From positions 20,001 to 84,000 of the forward strand of contig CAUYUJ010014341.1 in assembly GCA_963575745.1 (NCBI GenBank): a stretch of DNA of 64,000 nucleotides, written 5' to 3'. The stretch comes from Prorocentrum cordatum. Taxonomy: Eukaryota > Sar > Dinophyceae > Prorocentrales > Prorocentraceae. Below, in pieces: positions 19,666-30,433 of the stretch. The notes below the pieces were generated by a model. It was not told the DNA's origin. It did no database searches and saw only the letters and a program-made list of their open reading frames with translations. How positions within the stretch are numbered: position 1 is the stretch's first letter; each line of letters starts with the position of its first letter. The position numbers were made by a program, and so were the translations under genes.

Positions 19666-20775
19666 CTGCTCGAGCTCTTCTCGGAGACAAGGTGGCGCCC
19701 TGGATGTACCACTGCGAGGGGTGCTGATGGCCAGCCCGCAAATCCTGGAACCAGAGCGGCATCCACTGGTCGATCGAAGAGGAGGAGGAGGAGGAGGAGG
19801 AGGAGGAGAAGCAGGATGAGCAGGAGGAGGAGGAGGAGGAGGAGAGGCAGGAGCAGGAGGAGGAGGAGGAGGAGGAGGGGCCTAGGGGCCCCTCCTCTGG
19901 GCCATTTCGTGCCCCCTTTGGGCCCCATGGAGCGTCAGTCGCGCCAGCGCACGCGCGGGTAACGGCACGGCCAGCCTGGCACACAGAGAGCTCGGAAGAG
20001 CGGTGGAGTGATGGACGACCTACCATCCGTTCCCCGTGCTGATACAGTTCATGGCAGGGCTGAACCTAAACCGTGTTTCTAGTTTTCGATGGGTTTTCGT
20101 TTTCCCTCGCTTTTTGTCTCGAATCCGCCTTTACCTCAAAACGAAGTCGGAACGAGAACGGCCCACGAACTCACCAAAAACACCGGTCAGGTCAGCCCTG
20201 GCTCATGGCACTGCCAGGAGGAGAACTAAAGGAGGAACGAAGGGGGCGCTCCTGGCCACGGCGGACCTCGGCCACGAATGGGCTCCCCCGACCTAGATCT
20301 GAGGAACGGCTCGAGATCCGAGCCCAAAGTTGTCCTTACTTCGGCGACTTGACTGCAGTGCCACAACGCCCGCACGACCTTGAGCATCGCACAACCGACC
20401 CCTGTCCCCCGTGAGCGTGGCCTGGGTGCCACTAGCCGGCAAAACCCCCTGAACGGGGATACAGGCCTTCGGGTTTCGAAGGGTAGATGCCAAACTGGGG
20501 TGGCTGGGTTGGCGGGGGTCTGGATGGGGATGGGGATAGGCGTCCGCTGCACGGACCTGAGACCTCCCCTCTCCTCCCCCCCGATGGGGATGCCAAAAGG
20601 CACCACTGCTGCTGCTCCCCGGACCTCTCCCGGGGTGCGCTCTGACCAGGATCTCGAGGGGAACCTGGCCGTGCAGACGAGGGCCTCCCAGGAGGCCCCA
20701 AAAAGGGGAAGACGGGCGAAGGGTAGCAGTCTGGGCCTCATCGAGAACGGCCCACGTCTCCTCGGCCTCGAGGTC
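19666..20775. repeat. Purine array 19774-19880 and unassigned spacer
   Basis: A GGA-trinucleotide array with interruptions runs from 19774 to 19880. The rest to 20775 shows no credible gene. A 45-bp stretch at 20622-20670 (GGACCTCTCCCGGGG, then GATCTCGAGG) is closely matched at 63103-63150, so part of this spacer is a dispersed repeat. The long ORFs here are shadows of the arrays. Confidence 0.6.
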
Positions 20776-21340
20776 GTCCTCCTCCTCCTCCTCCTCCTCC
20801 TCCTCCTCCTCCTCCTCCTCCTCCTCCTCCTCCTCCTCCTCCTCCTCCTCCCCTCCTCCCCTCCTCTCCTCCTCCTCTTCCTCCTCCTCTTCTCCTCCTC
20901 CTCCTCTCCCCTCCTCCCCTCTCCTCCTCCTCCTTCTCCTCCTCCTCCCCCTCCTCCCCCTCCTCCTCCTCCTCCTCCTCTCACCCCCGAGTGCCGGGCC
21001 GCTCTGGGTGGCTCCAGTCGGGCCAGTGGCCGAGCCCGGGGAAGTGCAGGAGCCGCTCCGGCCCCTCCCCGCGTGCGGGGGGGCCGCCGGGCCGTGCCCC
21101 TGGGAGCGGGCCCCGCGGGGGGCGACGGAGGAGGGCAGCCAGGACGAGGAGCGAGGAGCGAGGAGGAGGGGGAGGAGGAGGAGGAGGAGGAGGAGGAGGA
21201 GGAGGAGGAGGAGGAGGGAGGAGGAGGAGGAGGGGGGAGGAGGAGGAGGAGGATAAGGAGGAGGAGGAGGAGGAGGAGGACAAGGAGAGGACGTATGAGA
21301 AGGGCAGGAGGAGGAGGTGACGGTGAGGGCAAGGCGATCA
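20776..21340. repeat. Head-to-head (CTC)n and (GAG)n arrays: giant inverted repeat
   Basis: A pyrimidine array of CTC units fills 20776-20985. After a 160-bp GC-rich spacer, a purine array of GAG/GGA units fills about 21146-21340. The two are reverse complements, so the region can fold into a long hairpin. ORFs of up to 386 codons on both strands are translations of the repeat (poly-Ser/Leu/Pro or poly-Glu/Arg/Gly) and are not genes. Confidence 0.85.
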
Positions 21341-21377
21341 GTGGGGATGATAAGGAGGAGGAGGAGAAGAACCAGCG

Positions 21378-21560
21378 CAAACGCAAGACACATCAAATAT
21401 GCTGGAAGAACCCCCCCTCCAAGCTCCCTTCACACAGGCCCCTACGAGAATTCATTCCCACTGAGGGAAGTGCCCCGCTGGGAGAGAACCGTTTCAAGAT
21501 CCTGAAGCCTGCCAAAACACCATAATCGGGACTTCAGCGCCACCGGATAAACATGATTGC
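21378..21560 (+). repeat. Dispersed repeat flanking a GAG array, copy 1
   Basis: This segment resembles 38397-38625. Shared pieces include CCCCCCCTCCAA, AATTCAT, GAACCGTTTCAAGATCC versus CAACCGTTCGAAAATCC, and TGCCAAAACACCAT versus TGCCAAAATACCAC. Both copies lie directly to the right of a GGA/GAG array, so array and flank form one dispersed unit. No coding potential is seen. Confidence 0.55.
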
Positions 21561-21718
21561 TGCGTATCGACGATCCTGAATCTTGGCAGAACACCATCCC
21601 TGGGACGTCAGCACCGCGAAACAACGTAACCGTTGCGCCCTAAATCCCGAATCGCCCCAAAACGCTATCTCTGGTACGTTAACCAAGAGATTATGTGAAA
21701 CTCTTGCATTTTTGTTAA

Positions 21719-21885
21719 ACGAATGTGCGCGGCGCTTAGGCGAGAACCACATGTTGAAAACGGCCTGCCCTCAATCCGTGAAACGCTGGCATTTGTTGAA
21801 ACGAATGCGCGCGGCCCTAAGGCGAGAGCCACATTTTAGAAGCGGCCCGCCCTCTATCTGTGAAGCCGTGTTCAATATTTGAGCT
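21719..21885. repeat. Tandem duplication with 83-bp period
   Basis: CGAATGTGCGCGGCGCTTAG at 21719 returns as CGAATGCGCGCGGCCCTAAG at 21802, and the following 60 bp also match (GGCGAGAACCACAT versus GGCGAGAGCCACAT). Two copies are present. Confidence 0.7.
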
Positions 21886-21962
21886 CCAGGATTATAAATG
21901 GAAAGGGCGTCTCAGGCGAAACGCCTGAGCCACCCGTCCGATTGACCTCGGGGTGCGACAGG

Positions 21963-22067
21963 GAGGAGTTGAGGAGGAGGATGAGGATGAGGGTGAGGAT
22001 GAGGAGGAGGATGAGGATGAGGAGGAGGAGGAGGAGGAGGAGGAGGAGGAGGAGGAGGGGAAGGACA

Positions 22068-22108
<41 letters not shown>

Positions 22109-22115
22109 GAGGGGT
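21963..22115. repeat. GGA/GGATGA/GACGAG purine array
   Basis: Units GAGGAT, GGA and GACGAG follow one another for 150 bp. A short pyrimidine-rich tract and unique sequence without gene signals follow to 22650. Confidence 0.8.
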
Positions 22116-22659
22116 AAAGGGGCGGTGACAATGAGTGAAGACAAAGGGGAGGAGGAGGCGGAGGATGGGCTGGAGGCGAAGGGTGGTGGGGGGGGATGCG
22201 GCCTTCCTCTCGTCCCCTGAAACACTGAAAAGCAAAGGTCATCGGTCTCTCCCCCCCTTTCAGCTTTCCAGGACCACCCTCTCGACACCCCTCCCCTCCC
22301 CTCTCCTTCCCTCCCGCGCCCCTCTGATCACTCTCGTCAACGGCTTTGCGACTCCTGCTGTCCCCCGACTCGCGCCGGAACGTCTACGAACTCCCCAGAT
22401 TCACCTGGGTGTCTCAGACTGATCCGTCCGTACCTCGACTTACCTGGATACACCTCGATTTATCTGACCTCATTCTCGCAAGTCTGCTGTAAGAAAATCG
22501 TCAAGCCCTTCGGGACACTCCCACCTCCGCTTCCCTCGCCTTCCCCCCCCTGTTTCTCCTCGATTACCCCTGTAACCCGCCTGTCCCCCCCCCCCCATCG
22601 CGATCCGCGCCCCTTCTCGCTTATATCCGCAACCGCGGGGGGGCGTGTGTGCATATTGC

Positions 22660-23215
22660 CCAGTGAGTGTCGCCACTTGCACCGAGCGCACCAGACGCAA
22701 GAAATGCACCCAGCGCACATGGCGAACCCGACACAGACTTGGCGCACCTTGCGAACTTGGCGCACCTGGCGCGCTTGGCGCACCTGGCACGCCAGGCGCA
22801 CCATGCGCGCCTGGTGCACATAGCAAACCTGGTGCACTTGGGGTCGCAGGCGAAGTCGGCGCATGTAGGACCTGGCAAACCAGGCGCACCTAGTGCACAT
22901 CCAACGCACAGCATGCCATGCCTGGTACACTCGGCACACCTGCCTGGCATGCGTACTCGGTGCACTTGGCGCACCTGGCCCGCCCTCAACACCAAACCCC
23001 CTGCCGACACACCTGGCGGAAAAGGCGAAACTGGGGAATCTGGCCCTCACAATGAGCCTGGTACGCTCGGCGCACCAGGCGAACTCGGCACACCTGGCGC
23101 ACCTGGCATTTCAGGCGCACCAGGCGCATCCGATAATTACACCAAGCGCACACGGGGCGCACCATGCGCACTTGGCGCACCTGGCGTGACCCGCGCCGAG
23201 TCTCAGTTGCTGCGT
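22660..23215. repeat. Nine-bp minisatellite (GGCGCACCT type)
   Basis: Units like GGCGCACCT, TGGCGCACC and TTGGCGCAC repeat with a period of nine, with many substitutions, over 550 bp. The period gives long ORFs in several frames, one of them a collagen-like Gly-x-y series (GAPGELGTPGAPGISGAPGA). There is no signal peptide or flanking coding sequence, so I treat it as satellite DNA. Confidence 0.75.
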
Positions 23216-23750
23216 CTGCCCTGGGAGGGCGGGAGCAAGTGAGCGGAGCAAATTGCGACATTTCTCGTTTCGACAAACTGCCTTCTCCCTCGCCTCCTCA
23301 CACCTGGCAACGCGTACACACCTGGTGTCCACAATGTCCGCGACATGGCGACCGTCGCCCATACTGAATCCCGGGGACCTGTTACGTATTGGGAGGGCGA
23401 GCGCGAATGAGTGAGACGGTTCGTGGCTTTCCTATTGGGGACTTTTTCCCACACCATCACCCTCCTCCCCTTTTCCCACCTCATCTCCCTTCCCCTTCCC
23501 CCCCCCTCCCCCGCCCATCCCCCTCGTCCTTTTCCTCGCTCTTCCCTCTCCTCCTCCAACCCCAACTCCACATCACCTCCTCCTTTTCCTCATCCTCCCC
23601 CTTCAAAAATTCACCCTTCCTGCTGATAAGCCCGCCACCGCGCTTGCAGCTGTTGGCATGTGCCGGGCCCCTGCGTGTGTCGTCAGTTCTGCCCACTGCG
23701 GAACAACAATTTGGGACCCCGACGTAGCAGCCCCAGCACATGCCACTCTC
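23216..23750. other. Pyrimidine-rich spacer, no gene seen
   Basis: A CCT-rich stretch (23450-23600) dominates. Neither strand offers a protein with recognisable motifs. Confidence 0.5.
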
Positions 23751-24030
23751 AAACAATGCCCCCGCAACGGTTCTTGAAGCCCGCGCGGCCGAACCGCATT
23801 TGCATGGGGGTCCAGTACACACACTCGCCCCAGGAAGGCGAGCGCAAGATGAGAATGATTTCGGACGAGGCTGAATGCGCCGACGCTTAAACAATGCCCC
23901 CGAAACTGCTCTCGAAGCCCGCGCGGCCGAACCCCAGTTGTGGGGGGGCCCAGTACGCACTCTCGCCCACCAGGCGAGGGCAAGATGAGAAAAACTTCGG
24001 ACGAGGATGAGCCCCACCTCTCTGGGAGCC
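23751..24030. repeat. Tandem duplication with 138-bp period
   Basis: AAACAATGCCCCCG at 23751 recurs at 23889. The next 120 bp match with moderate divergence (GAAGCCCGCGCGGCCGAACC in both; CAAGATGAGAA in both). Two copies are present. Between 24031 and 24800 only a short GGA run (24116-24132) and unassigned sequence are seen. Confidence 0.75.
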
Positions 24031-24810
24031 GGCGGGTCTGGAGGACGCGTTGGTCGCCGCGGCCTTGACGGGGCGTTCTGGAGCGATCCATCCTCATCCC
24101 ACCCCGGGGATGTGACGAGGAGGAGGAGGAGGAGTCGTTTGCCTAGACATTCGTAATCCTTGCCAGATGTTCCGTTGACATATCATGGTCAGAAGGTTTC
24201 GCCTATGACATGGGGAAGCAGGGATAATGCCGTCAAGCATACACTAGAGTAACACTGAAGGGCCAGTCAGTGCAGCAGACAGCGAATGCAAGGTCAAGAA
24301 GCAAGATGGGCAAGAGGATGGTGGTGCGGAAAGAGTGCTCCCCCCGCGGCGGGGTCCGTAGAGTCGCCCCGACCCCCAATCCACCTGGCCCGTAAATTTT
24401 TGCAGCCACCGGAGCGAACCCCAAAAGCATTTTACCGCTCAATGGTGGTTGCCAGGGGGCGGAAGACCAAAGTAACCCGACGTACCCCGCGTGAGCTAAG
24501 ATTTCCCAACTCAGGCCTCAATGCCCATGCACACCTGGTGCACTCACTTCGCGATAAACTGTGGACCAGCATCGGCGAAGTCGTACTGGTCCTTCTGTAT
24601 TGCATCGCCTCTACCATTAATTTCTCCACTCTCGAGTATCATCCCACGTGTCTCTGTTGCTCTCTTGTATCATCCCACTCCTCCTCCTCCTCCCCTCCCC
24701 CAGTGCTTAGGGCTGCGCTTAGTTTTGCAGATTGCAGTTGCAACCACATCTGGGCCAAGGCGCCAGGTCTGACTCGTGCAAAGGTATACTGATCCCTTGA
24801 ATAACTGTCA

Positions 24811-24832
24811 TATATATATATATATATATATT
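24811..24832. repeat. (AT)n microsatellite
   Basis: Eleven AT dinucleotides interrupt an otherwise GC-rich stretch that is translated on the minus strand as part of the following tract. Confidence 0.9.
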
Positions 24833-24849
24833 CTCTTCTGCTCGAGCTC

Positions 24850-26600
24850 CAGCGGTTTGGCTGGCACTTGCCCTGGCCCTGCGCAGGCGGCCTCGCCTTC
24901 GGCGCAGGCGGCGGCGGGGGCTCTGGCAAGGTGCTCGGCATCCCATAATCACGTTTGAACTTGTCGCTGCAGTCGTTCAAACTAAACCAGCGCCAGGTTT
25001 TGGCATGACAAGTGACATTCTGATAACGAGATACATGTACGCAGCACCCCTGAACTTCTCCATTCTCTTTTTTGTCCGCATGGTCGGTCGTGGCGTCGTG
25101 GCCGCCGCCCATGGCCGGCCAGGGGCCGCCGCCTTCGCCCGCGCGGCCGCCCGACTCTACAATGGACTGACTCATCTGCCCAAGACTGGACCCCATCATA
25201 GTTAACCCAGCCAGAATTGGTGCGCGACGCGGCTGGGCCGGCGGGCACGGGAGCATAGGGAGCGGCCCCATGGGATTGCCTCCCACCCCGATACCTCGGC
25301 CTCGATGCTGGGCGAGAATACCGCGGAACTCGCAGCCCCGAAGCGGCGGCGCCGCTCGGGGTGTCCTCTTCAGCTATCATGATTGCAGCATCTGCTGGAG
25401 ACTCAACTGGAATCGCATGTGGGAGTCGGCTGGGCCGCTCTCCTCCTTTTTCCTCTTCGGGCAATTGGCAATTCCAATTGCACTGTCCGTGCTAAAGATA
25501 TCAAAAAAACGACTGTTGGCTAGACAGACCTTGACACTCAAATGAGGTTCCGTAGACGCACGCATGAAAACAATGGCTTCTTGGATACCTAGGCAACTAT
25601 GTCTGGCGGTCTCTGGAACTTCATTTTCCAACCCTTCGGTCCAATCATGAAGCAGGTCGAATGGTTCAATAACGGATCTTATTCGACAACCCAAAGCATG
25701 AGCATTGCGCATAGCTTCAAGAGCTGCGTTCGCATAGTTCATGTCGCGCTGCACTTCGCACCCTGGAACTGCAACAGTGACCCCCGCGGACATGAATAAG
25801 AATATCACTTCTCGCACAGCTAAAAATGCCCGCCCCCATCTCCCGTGAGCGGGGATTCTGTCAAATGGCTGGTTCCATATTTTGTTCGCGAGGTCGGGCA
25901 ATTCAGGCGGCACATCATGAATAACGTCAGTGCCTCATGACATGATAATCGGGGATGTCGATGCATAGTCAATATTGAATTGCGTCGCACTGTTGATAAC
26001 TCCTGGCACATCATATGAGTCATCATTGTGCGTCGAACTAGACATGCAACCAGAAATATAGATCAAAATCCAGCCAGAAGGGCAGCGCTCGCGTCGGAAG
26101 AGTCTGTCGATGACGCTTGGCAACGCGGTGATTGCATACACCATCCGACATCGCAGCTTTCTCTTCACGGGCTGATATCGCTTCATCAGCGCGGCTGGGC
26201 CGATGATGGAATTCAACAATAACCCGGGAGTCAATATCTCCAACTGTGTTTGATACGGAAACTCGGCTTGTTTCTTTCAAGTTATCCGTTAACACTTGAA
26301 CCGACAGAAGTATTACCTGTTTCTGCCATTGCTGGCCCCCAGTGGCCCCAGCCCGTCCCCGGGCAAATTTGATCGGCACTAACATGGTTCCAATCGAAAA
26401 CAGCCAGGGAAGGGCGCCTTAACAGACGAGCGTATCGGTCCAGATCTGGCGTCCAGATTAACGGGCACCATCGGGCAGCGGTCGGGACATTGTCCCCATG
26501 CTTGAACTTCAGCCACTCAATGAATCGGAGTTTGAATGGTTCCAGATACTGAAAATCCGCCGACCTGGCGCGTGAGTTTCCGAGAGCGCGGGCCCGAGCT
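24850..26600 (-). pseudogene. Minus-strand coding remnants, unidentified (downstream part of a long broken tract)
   Basis: Minus frames give ordinary protein rather than repeat text. Examples are FQYLEPFKLRFIEWLKFKHG and LIWTPDLDRYARLL (26280-26560), CRMVYAITALPSVIDRLF (25935-26243), LANKIWNQPFDRIPAHGRWG (25377-25913) and SRTNSGWVNYDGVQSWADES (24982-25464). The frames are short, successive and on one strand, as expected for a decayed gene read from right to left. I recognise no family. It may continue the tract that begins near 36.4 kb. Confidence 0.4.
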
Positions 26601-26619
26601 CGCTCGAGCTTCGCTCTGG

Positions 26620-27320
26620 AGGGGGGGCGCGGGCGGAGCGCCAACGACGAAAACCGACGGAATAATTTACGCGCGACGGGGGGGGGGAGACAAGGAGGGG
26701 GGGCTCGCTCAAGCCTCACTCTGAAAAGAGGGGGGGAGGGGGGGGCGCGCCGACGACGAAAGAATTGACGCGCGGGAAGGGGGGGGGAGAGGGGGGGGGG
26801 GGGGGGGGCAGGAGAGCGGAGGGGAGGTGAGGGGGGGGCGGGGAGACGGGGGGGGTGGACAGGAGAGAGGAGGACGGGGGGGGGCAGGAGGGAAGGGCGG
26901 ATGGGGGGGAAGGAGAGAGGGGGGGGGGGGGGACAGGAGAGACAGGGGGGGAGGGGGCAAGAGAGAGGAGGAGAGGGGGGGGAAGAGAGAGGGGGGGGAA
27001 CAGGAGAGAGGGGGCGGGAGAGGGGGGAAGGAACAAGCTAGGCGCGCTCGCGTCATAACTGACGTCCTACCCCTCCCTCCCATCCCTTACCATGGCGCTG
27101 ATTTTCTCCATCCGCGGACGCGTGTCGTAGCGGACCTGTGGCTCCGCGCGCGCGTGCGTAGTGGGTGGTGGTGCGCGGACGTGCGTGCGTGCGTGTGTGC
27201 GTGGGTGGTGGTGGTGGTGGTGGTCGTGGTGGTGGTGGTGCTGGTGGTGGTGGTGGTGCTGGTGGTGGTTGTGATGGTGGTGCTGGTGGTGGTGGTGGCG
27301 GCGGTGGCGCGGCGCGGTGG
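26620..27320. repeat. G-run/GA-rich tract and (GGT)n array
   Basis: From 26680 to 27040 the plus strand is almost only G with A (runs up to 18 G near 26800). From 27185 to 27300 GGT units dominate (GTGGTGGTGGTGGTGGTCGT). Both split the minus-strand coding tract and create spurious long ORFs. Confidence 0.85.
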
Positions 27321-28118
27321 TGGCGGGCGGACGGGCGCGCGAGAAAGAGGCACGCGCTGGGGCGGGAACGCCATCCTGAACGACGGAGGCCAAACACCGA
27401 TTCGAAAACGAAGCCCACGCTGCGGCGGGAGCACGATTCGGAACGATTCGAGGGCAGAAATGAGGCCGGCGCCTCAGCGAGAGCCGGCGAAAACCCGTTT
27501 CCCGGGAATCCTGCGCGTTAAAAAAGCACGCGGGGCGGGGTCGGCCACCTTCGGGGCGCCATCAGGCGAAGTGGGAGAGCATTTTCATATTGTGTAATTG
27601 TAGACGGGGGGGGGGGAGGGAGGGGGGGTGGGGGGGGGCAGAAGAGAAGGGGGGGAGAAGGGAAGCGGGGTGGACAAGAGAGAAGGGGGGGCGGGGGGGG
27701 GGACAGAGAGGGGGGAGAGAAGGGAAAGGAGAGAAAGGGGAGGGGGCAGGAGAGAGAGGGGGGGGGGCAGGAGAGAGGAGGGGAGGTGGAGAGGGGGGGC
27801 CAGGATCATCACCATCTCCATCACCATCACCATCACCATCGTCACATCACCATCATCATCATCATCGCCATCATCCGGAGCGTCCCGAATCGGCGGCACT
27901 GGCCGGAGGCCGCTACAATACGGCTCATGACGTGCCGGCGGCTGTGCCGCGGCGCTGTCAGGTTTCCAGGAAGGGGCGGCCCACGGTCGTGAATTTGCAA
28001 ACGCGCAGCCTGCCAAAGCAGCCCGGAGACGTATCTGTGGGTTGTCAACCCACTTGCGCTGGAGTTGTTCAGCTTTGTTGAAATGTTCCAGCGCATCGGA
28101 AGAACTCTGTCGTCGCTC
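27321..28118. repeat. Further G-rich tract, CATCAC array, unique spacer
   Basis: G-runs with A occupy 27605-27800. A CATCAC/CATCAT array follows at 27805-27870. The remainder (27321-27600, 27880-28118) is unique sequence with no recognisable gene; it may hold degraded parts of the surrounding minus-strand tract. Confidence 0.6.
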
Positions 28119-28364
28119 TTAGCCTGTTAGAAATGATATTTGAGCCGCTTTCCCCCTTGGGGGTGCGTCTAGGCGTGGAATCAGTCCTAGGCTCGTCCAC
28201 GCAGCAACCAATGCATCTCTGCCAAGTGGAATTAAGTAGTTCGCTCGGACGTTATGCTTGCACGTGACGGGGGTGGGGCATTGCAGACAATACCCGAAAC
28301 CAGCCCTCACAGCATGGCATTGATTGCAAATGCACCTCCCATCGTCAGTCCACATTTTCCGCAT
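28119..28364 (-). pseudogene. Minus-strand fragment with Cys-rich zinc-finger-like segment
   Basis: The product contains GRCICNQCHAVRAGFGYCLQ CPTPVTCKH: two C-x-x-C pairs and a further Cys-x-His spaced like a small zinc-binding domain. It lies in line with the fragments on either side of it. Family not recognised. Confidence 0.4.
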
Positions 28365-28479
28365 GATGAGGGCCTTGTCTTCTTCTGACAGTGTACTATG
28401 TCCTACATCGGCTACTTCTTCTTTGGAAAATACCCATGTTCAGAGTGTGTGCTTGCGAAAAGGCCACCTCATATGCCAT

Positions 28480-28900
28480 CCTTTCTGTTCAGTCCATCTG
28501 CCGGGTGTTCCGTGCAACCTGTTCAACCAGCGACAACTGCACAATGCGAGAAATGTCATTGAAGCGTGCATGTCCTGTCGTCACAAGAGCCACGGCATTG
28601 TGCCCGTCTGGGTTCAGAAAAGACTGCCAGCACTCCCTTAATCTCGTCTGTTCAAGAAGCATAATGTCATCAGCCTCTGTTCCAAGGACGTCAATTTCCC
28701 CGGCGATAACATTGTTAAGAGCAAATGTGGCCTGAACGATCCCATCGATCGTGATCTTCCAAGTGAGATCACCGACATGCACCCACCCGTCCGATTATCG
28801 GGCGCATTCAGCCCAATGTCTGGCCATGTACACCGCACATTCACCGACAAACTGCGCGTCAGGGTGCGCTCGGTGGGTACATGTTCTCCCAAATTCGGAG
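28480..28900 (-). pseudogene. Minus-strand fragment, unidentified
   Basis: The frame 28489-28782 gives HVGDLTWKITIDGIVQATFA followed by EIDVLGTEADDIMLLEQTRL, clearly protein-like. An adjoining frame (28795-28983) supplies AQFVGECAVYMARHWAE, which seems to join the end of the 28859-29794 ORF to this one. The frame must shift at least twice. No family recognised. Confidence 0.4.
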
Positions 28901-29794
28901 CTCCCCAACATCATGGACTTTCGGCCTTGTCTTAATATGTCTGCCTCCGCTTCCTCGGCTACGCAGGTAGCGTCGTTCGGCAAGGCTTAGAGGAGTAAGT
29001 GCAGTATAGACCTCCTGAGGGATGGAATCCGGTCGATCATGTGAGTGAAGTTCTGCTCTGAGAAATTTGGTCGCTTGGTTAAACCCTTCCACATCTAGCC
29101 CCCCTAGCAGCGCGAAAACTGGGTTATGCACCATGCGCGCATTGCCCTTGATCGCAATATCGGGGCGCCCACGGATAGCTGCGACGCGGGGCGGCACCGG
29201 GCCCGCGTTGCGGGCTTCAATAACTTGTTTTCGAACTTCGTCACTCGTCTCATCGCGAGTGTTCTCTCGTTCTTGTTGCCCCATGCACAGGGGGGGGGGG
29301 GGGCCAGCAATCGAAAGTGTTGCAAGGCCAACGTTCCTAGTTCGCCCCGGAAGGTCTTGCTCTACAAGGCTGAGCTGTTCATGATCCGGCGGCGGAGGAA
29401 GAGTTAGGCGCAAAAACAGGTTCGTGACACCTGGGCTTACTTCTGCGTCAACTTCCTCTGTGAACCACAGATGGAGACTTCTCCTCTCCCCGGCATAAGG
29501 GATCCTGAGTCTGCTGTCTGTCTCGAATGGAGAAGCCGCAGGACGCGAATTTTCTTCCTCATCTGTTCTCGCGACAGTCGGCTCTTCATCGATCCCGGTT
29601 GTACCGGCCAATGCCGCGGGTTTAGCGCCCATCCGCGCGCTAGGAACCTCTCCCGACGCAATGAAACCCAGATAGCGAACTTGGGGAAAATGACGCAACA
29701 TGTAGGTCCATTTTTTACAAGGCAACGAATACTCAGTAGGTTCATTACTCTTTTCTTCTGCTTGCGTCAGATAGCAAGTTGCCCAGATGACCAT
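28859..29794 (-). CDS. Unidentified 311-codon ORF in the minus-strand tract
   Basis: This is the longest repeat-free frame of the tract: MVIWATCYLTQAEEKSNEPT, then KWTYMLRHFPQVRYLGFIAS, GERRSLHLWFTEEVDAEVSP GVTNLFLRL, an Ala/Pro linker, and GNARMVHNPVFALLGGLDVE with a C-terminal RYLRSRGSGGRHIKTRPK. No transmembrane segment or catalytic motif stands out. The ORF is probably an internal piece of a longer protein, because plausible coding text continues in other frames on both sides. Function unknown. Confidence 0.45.
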   Translation of the reverse strand: MVIWATCYLTQAEEKSNEPTEYSLPCKKWTYMLRHFPQVRYLGFIASGEVPSARMGAKPAALAGTTGIDEEPTVARTDEEENSRPAASPFETDSRLRIPYAGERRSLHLWFTEEVDAEVSPGVTNLFLRLTLPPPPDHEQLSLVEQDLPGRTRNVGLATLSIAGPPPPLCMGQQERENTRDETSDEVRKQVIEARNAGPVPPRVAAIRGRPDIAIKGNARMVHNPVFALLGGLDVEGFNQATKFLRAELHSHDRPDSIPQEVYTALTPLSLAERRYLRSRGSGGRHIKTRPKVHDVGELRIWENMYPPSAP

Positions 29795-30074
29795 GTCTTC
29801 CTCTAAGAATTGGGCCTCTTCAGTGGAGAGCTGCCTGTTCCCATCAGGCGGGCCCCCGCCGGGGCGGAACTGCTGGAGCTATATCAACTCATTCCGAAGC
29901 GACAAAGGGGCCCAGCTCGATTGCGGCCCACAATGCACATTCAAAAGGCCCCTTGCAATCTTAACGACAATCGATGCAGACTCATCGCCTTTAATGTCAG
30001 TTGGAAGCAGAAGCAAGTCATAATGTATTATATATCTTTGTTGTTGTCTCTCTCTCTCTCTCTTTCTCTATCTA

Positions 30075-30121
<47 letters not shown>

Positions 30122-30433
30122 CCACCACCCTCTTCAAGCCTTTCCGGCTGAGAGGACTGCGAATCATCCAATTTAGGCTCCGCAGTAGGTGGATCCAGCA
30201 AATCAAGCAGGAAAGTTCTGAGTCCACCTGGGGCATCCACCTCAATAGTTCCCCTGCTAACACCGGCCACGCCAGGCTGCTAATCTCGCGCGCCCGTCGG
30301 CGCACCGAGGGCCCCCATGTTCTCCTGCAATTCGATTATCGGAGGATCCCTCGGTGGAGGCGTCGGAGGAGAGGCAGGATCATCGAACTCCCGGCGCCCG
30401 GCGCCCCCGTCGGCGTGGGAAGCGGAGCATCTC
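29795..30433 (-). other. Interrupted part of tract with (CT)n array 30045-30120
   Basis: A CT dinucleotide array with TCTA interruptions fills 30045-30120. On either side, minus frames carry short protein-like pieces (LRTFLLDLLDPPTAEPKLDD). No domain can be named. Confidence 0.55.

Noticed and set aside
20226-21525. ORFs of 367-386 codons on both strands
   Set aside because: They are translations of CTC/GAG arrays (poly-Ser/Leu/Pro, poly-Glu/Arg/Gly) with no domain.
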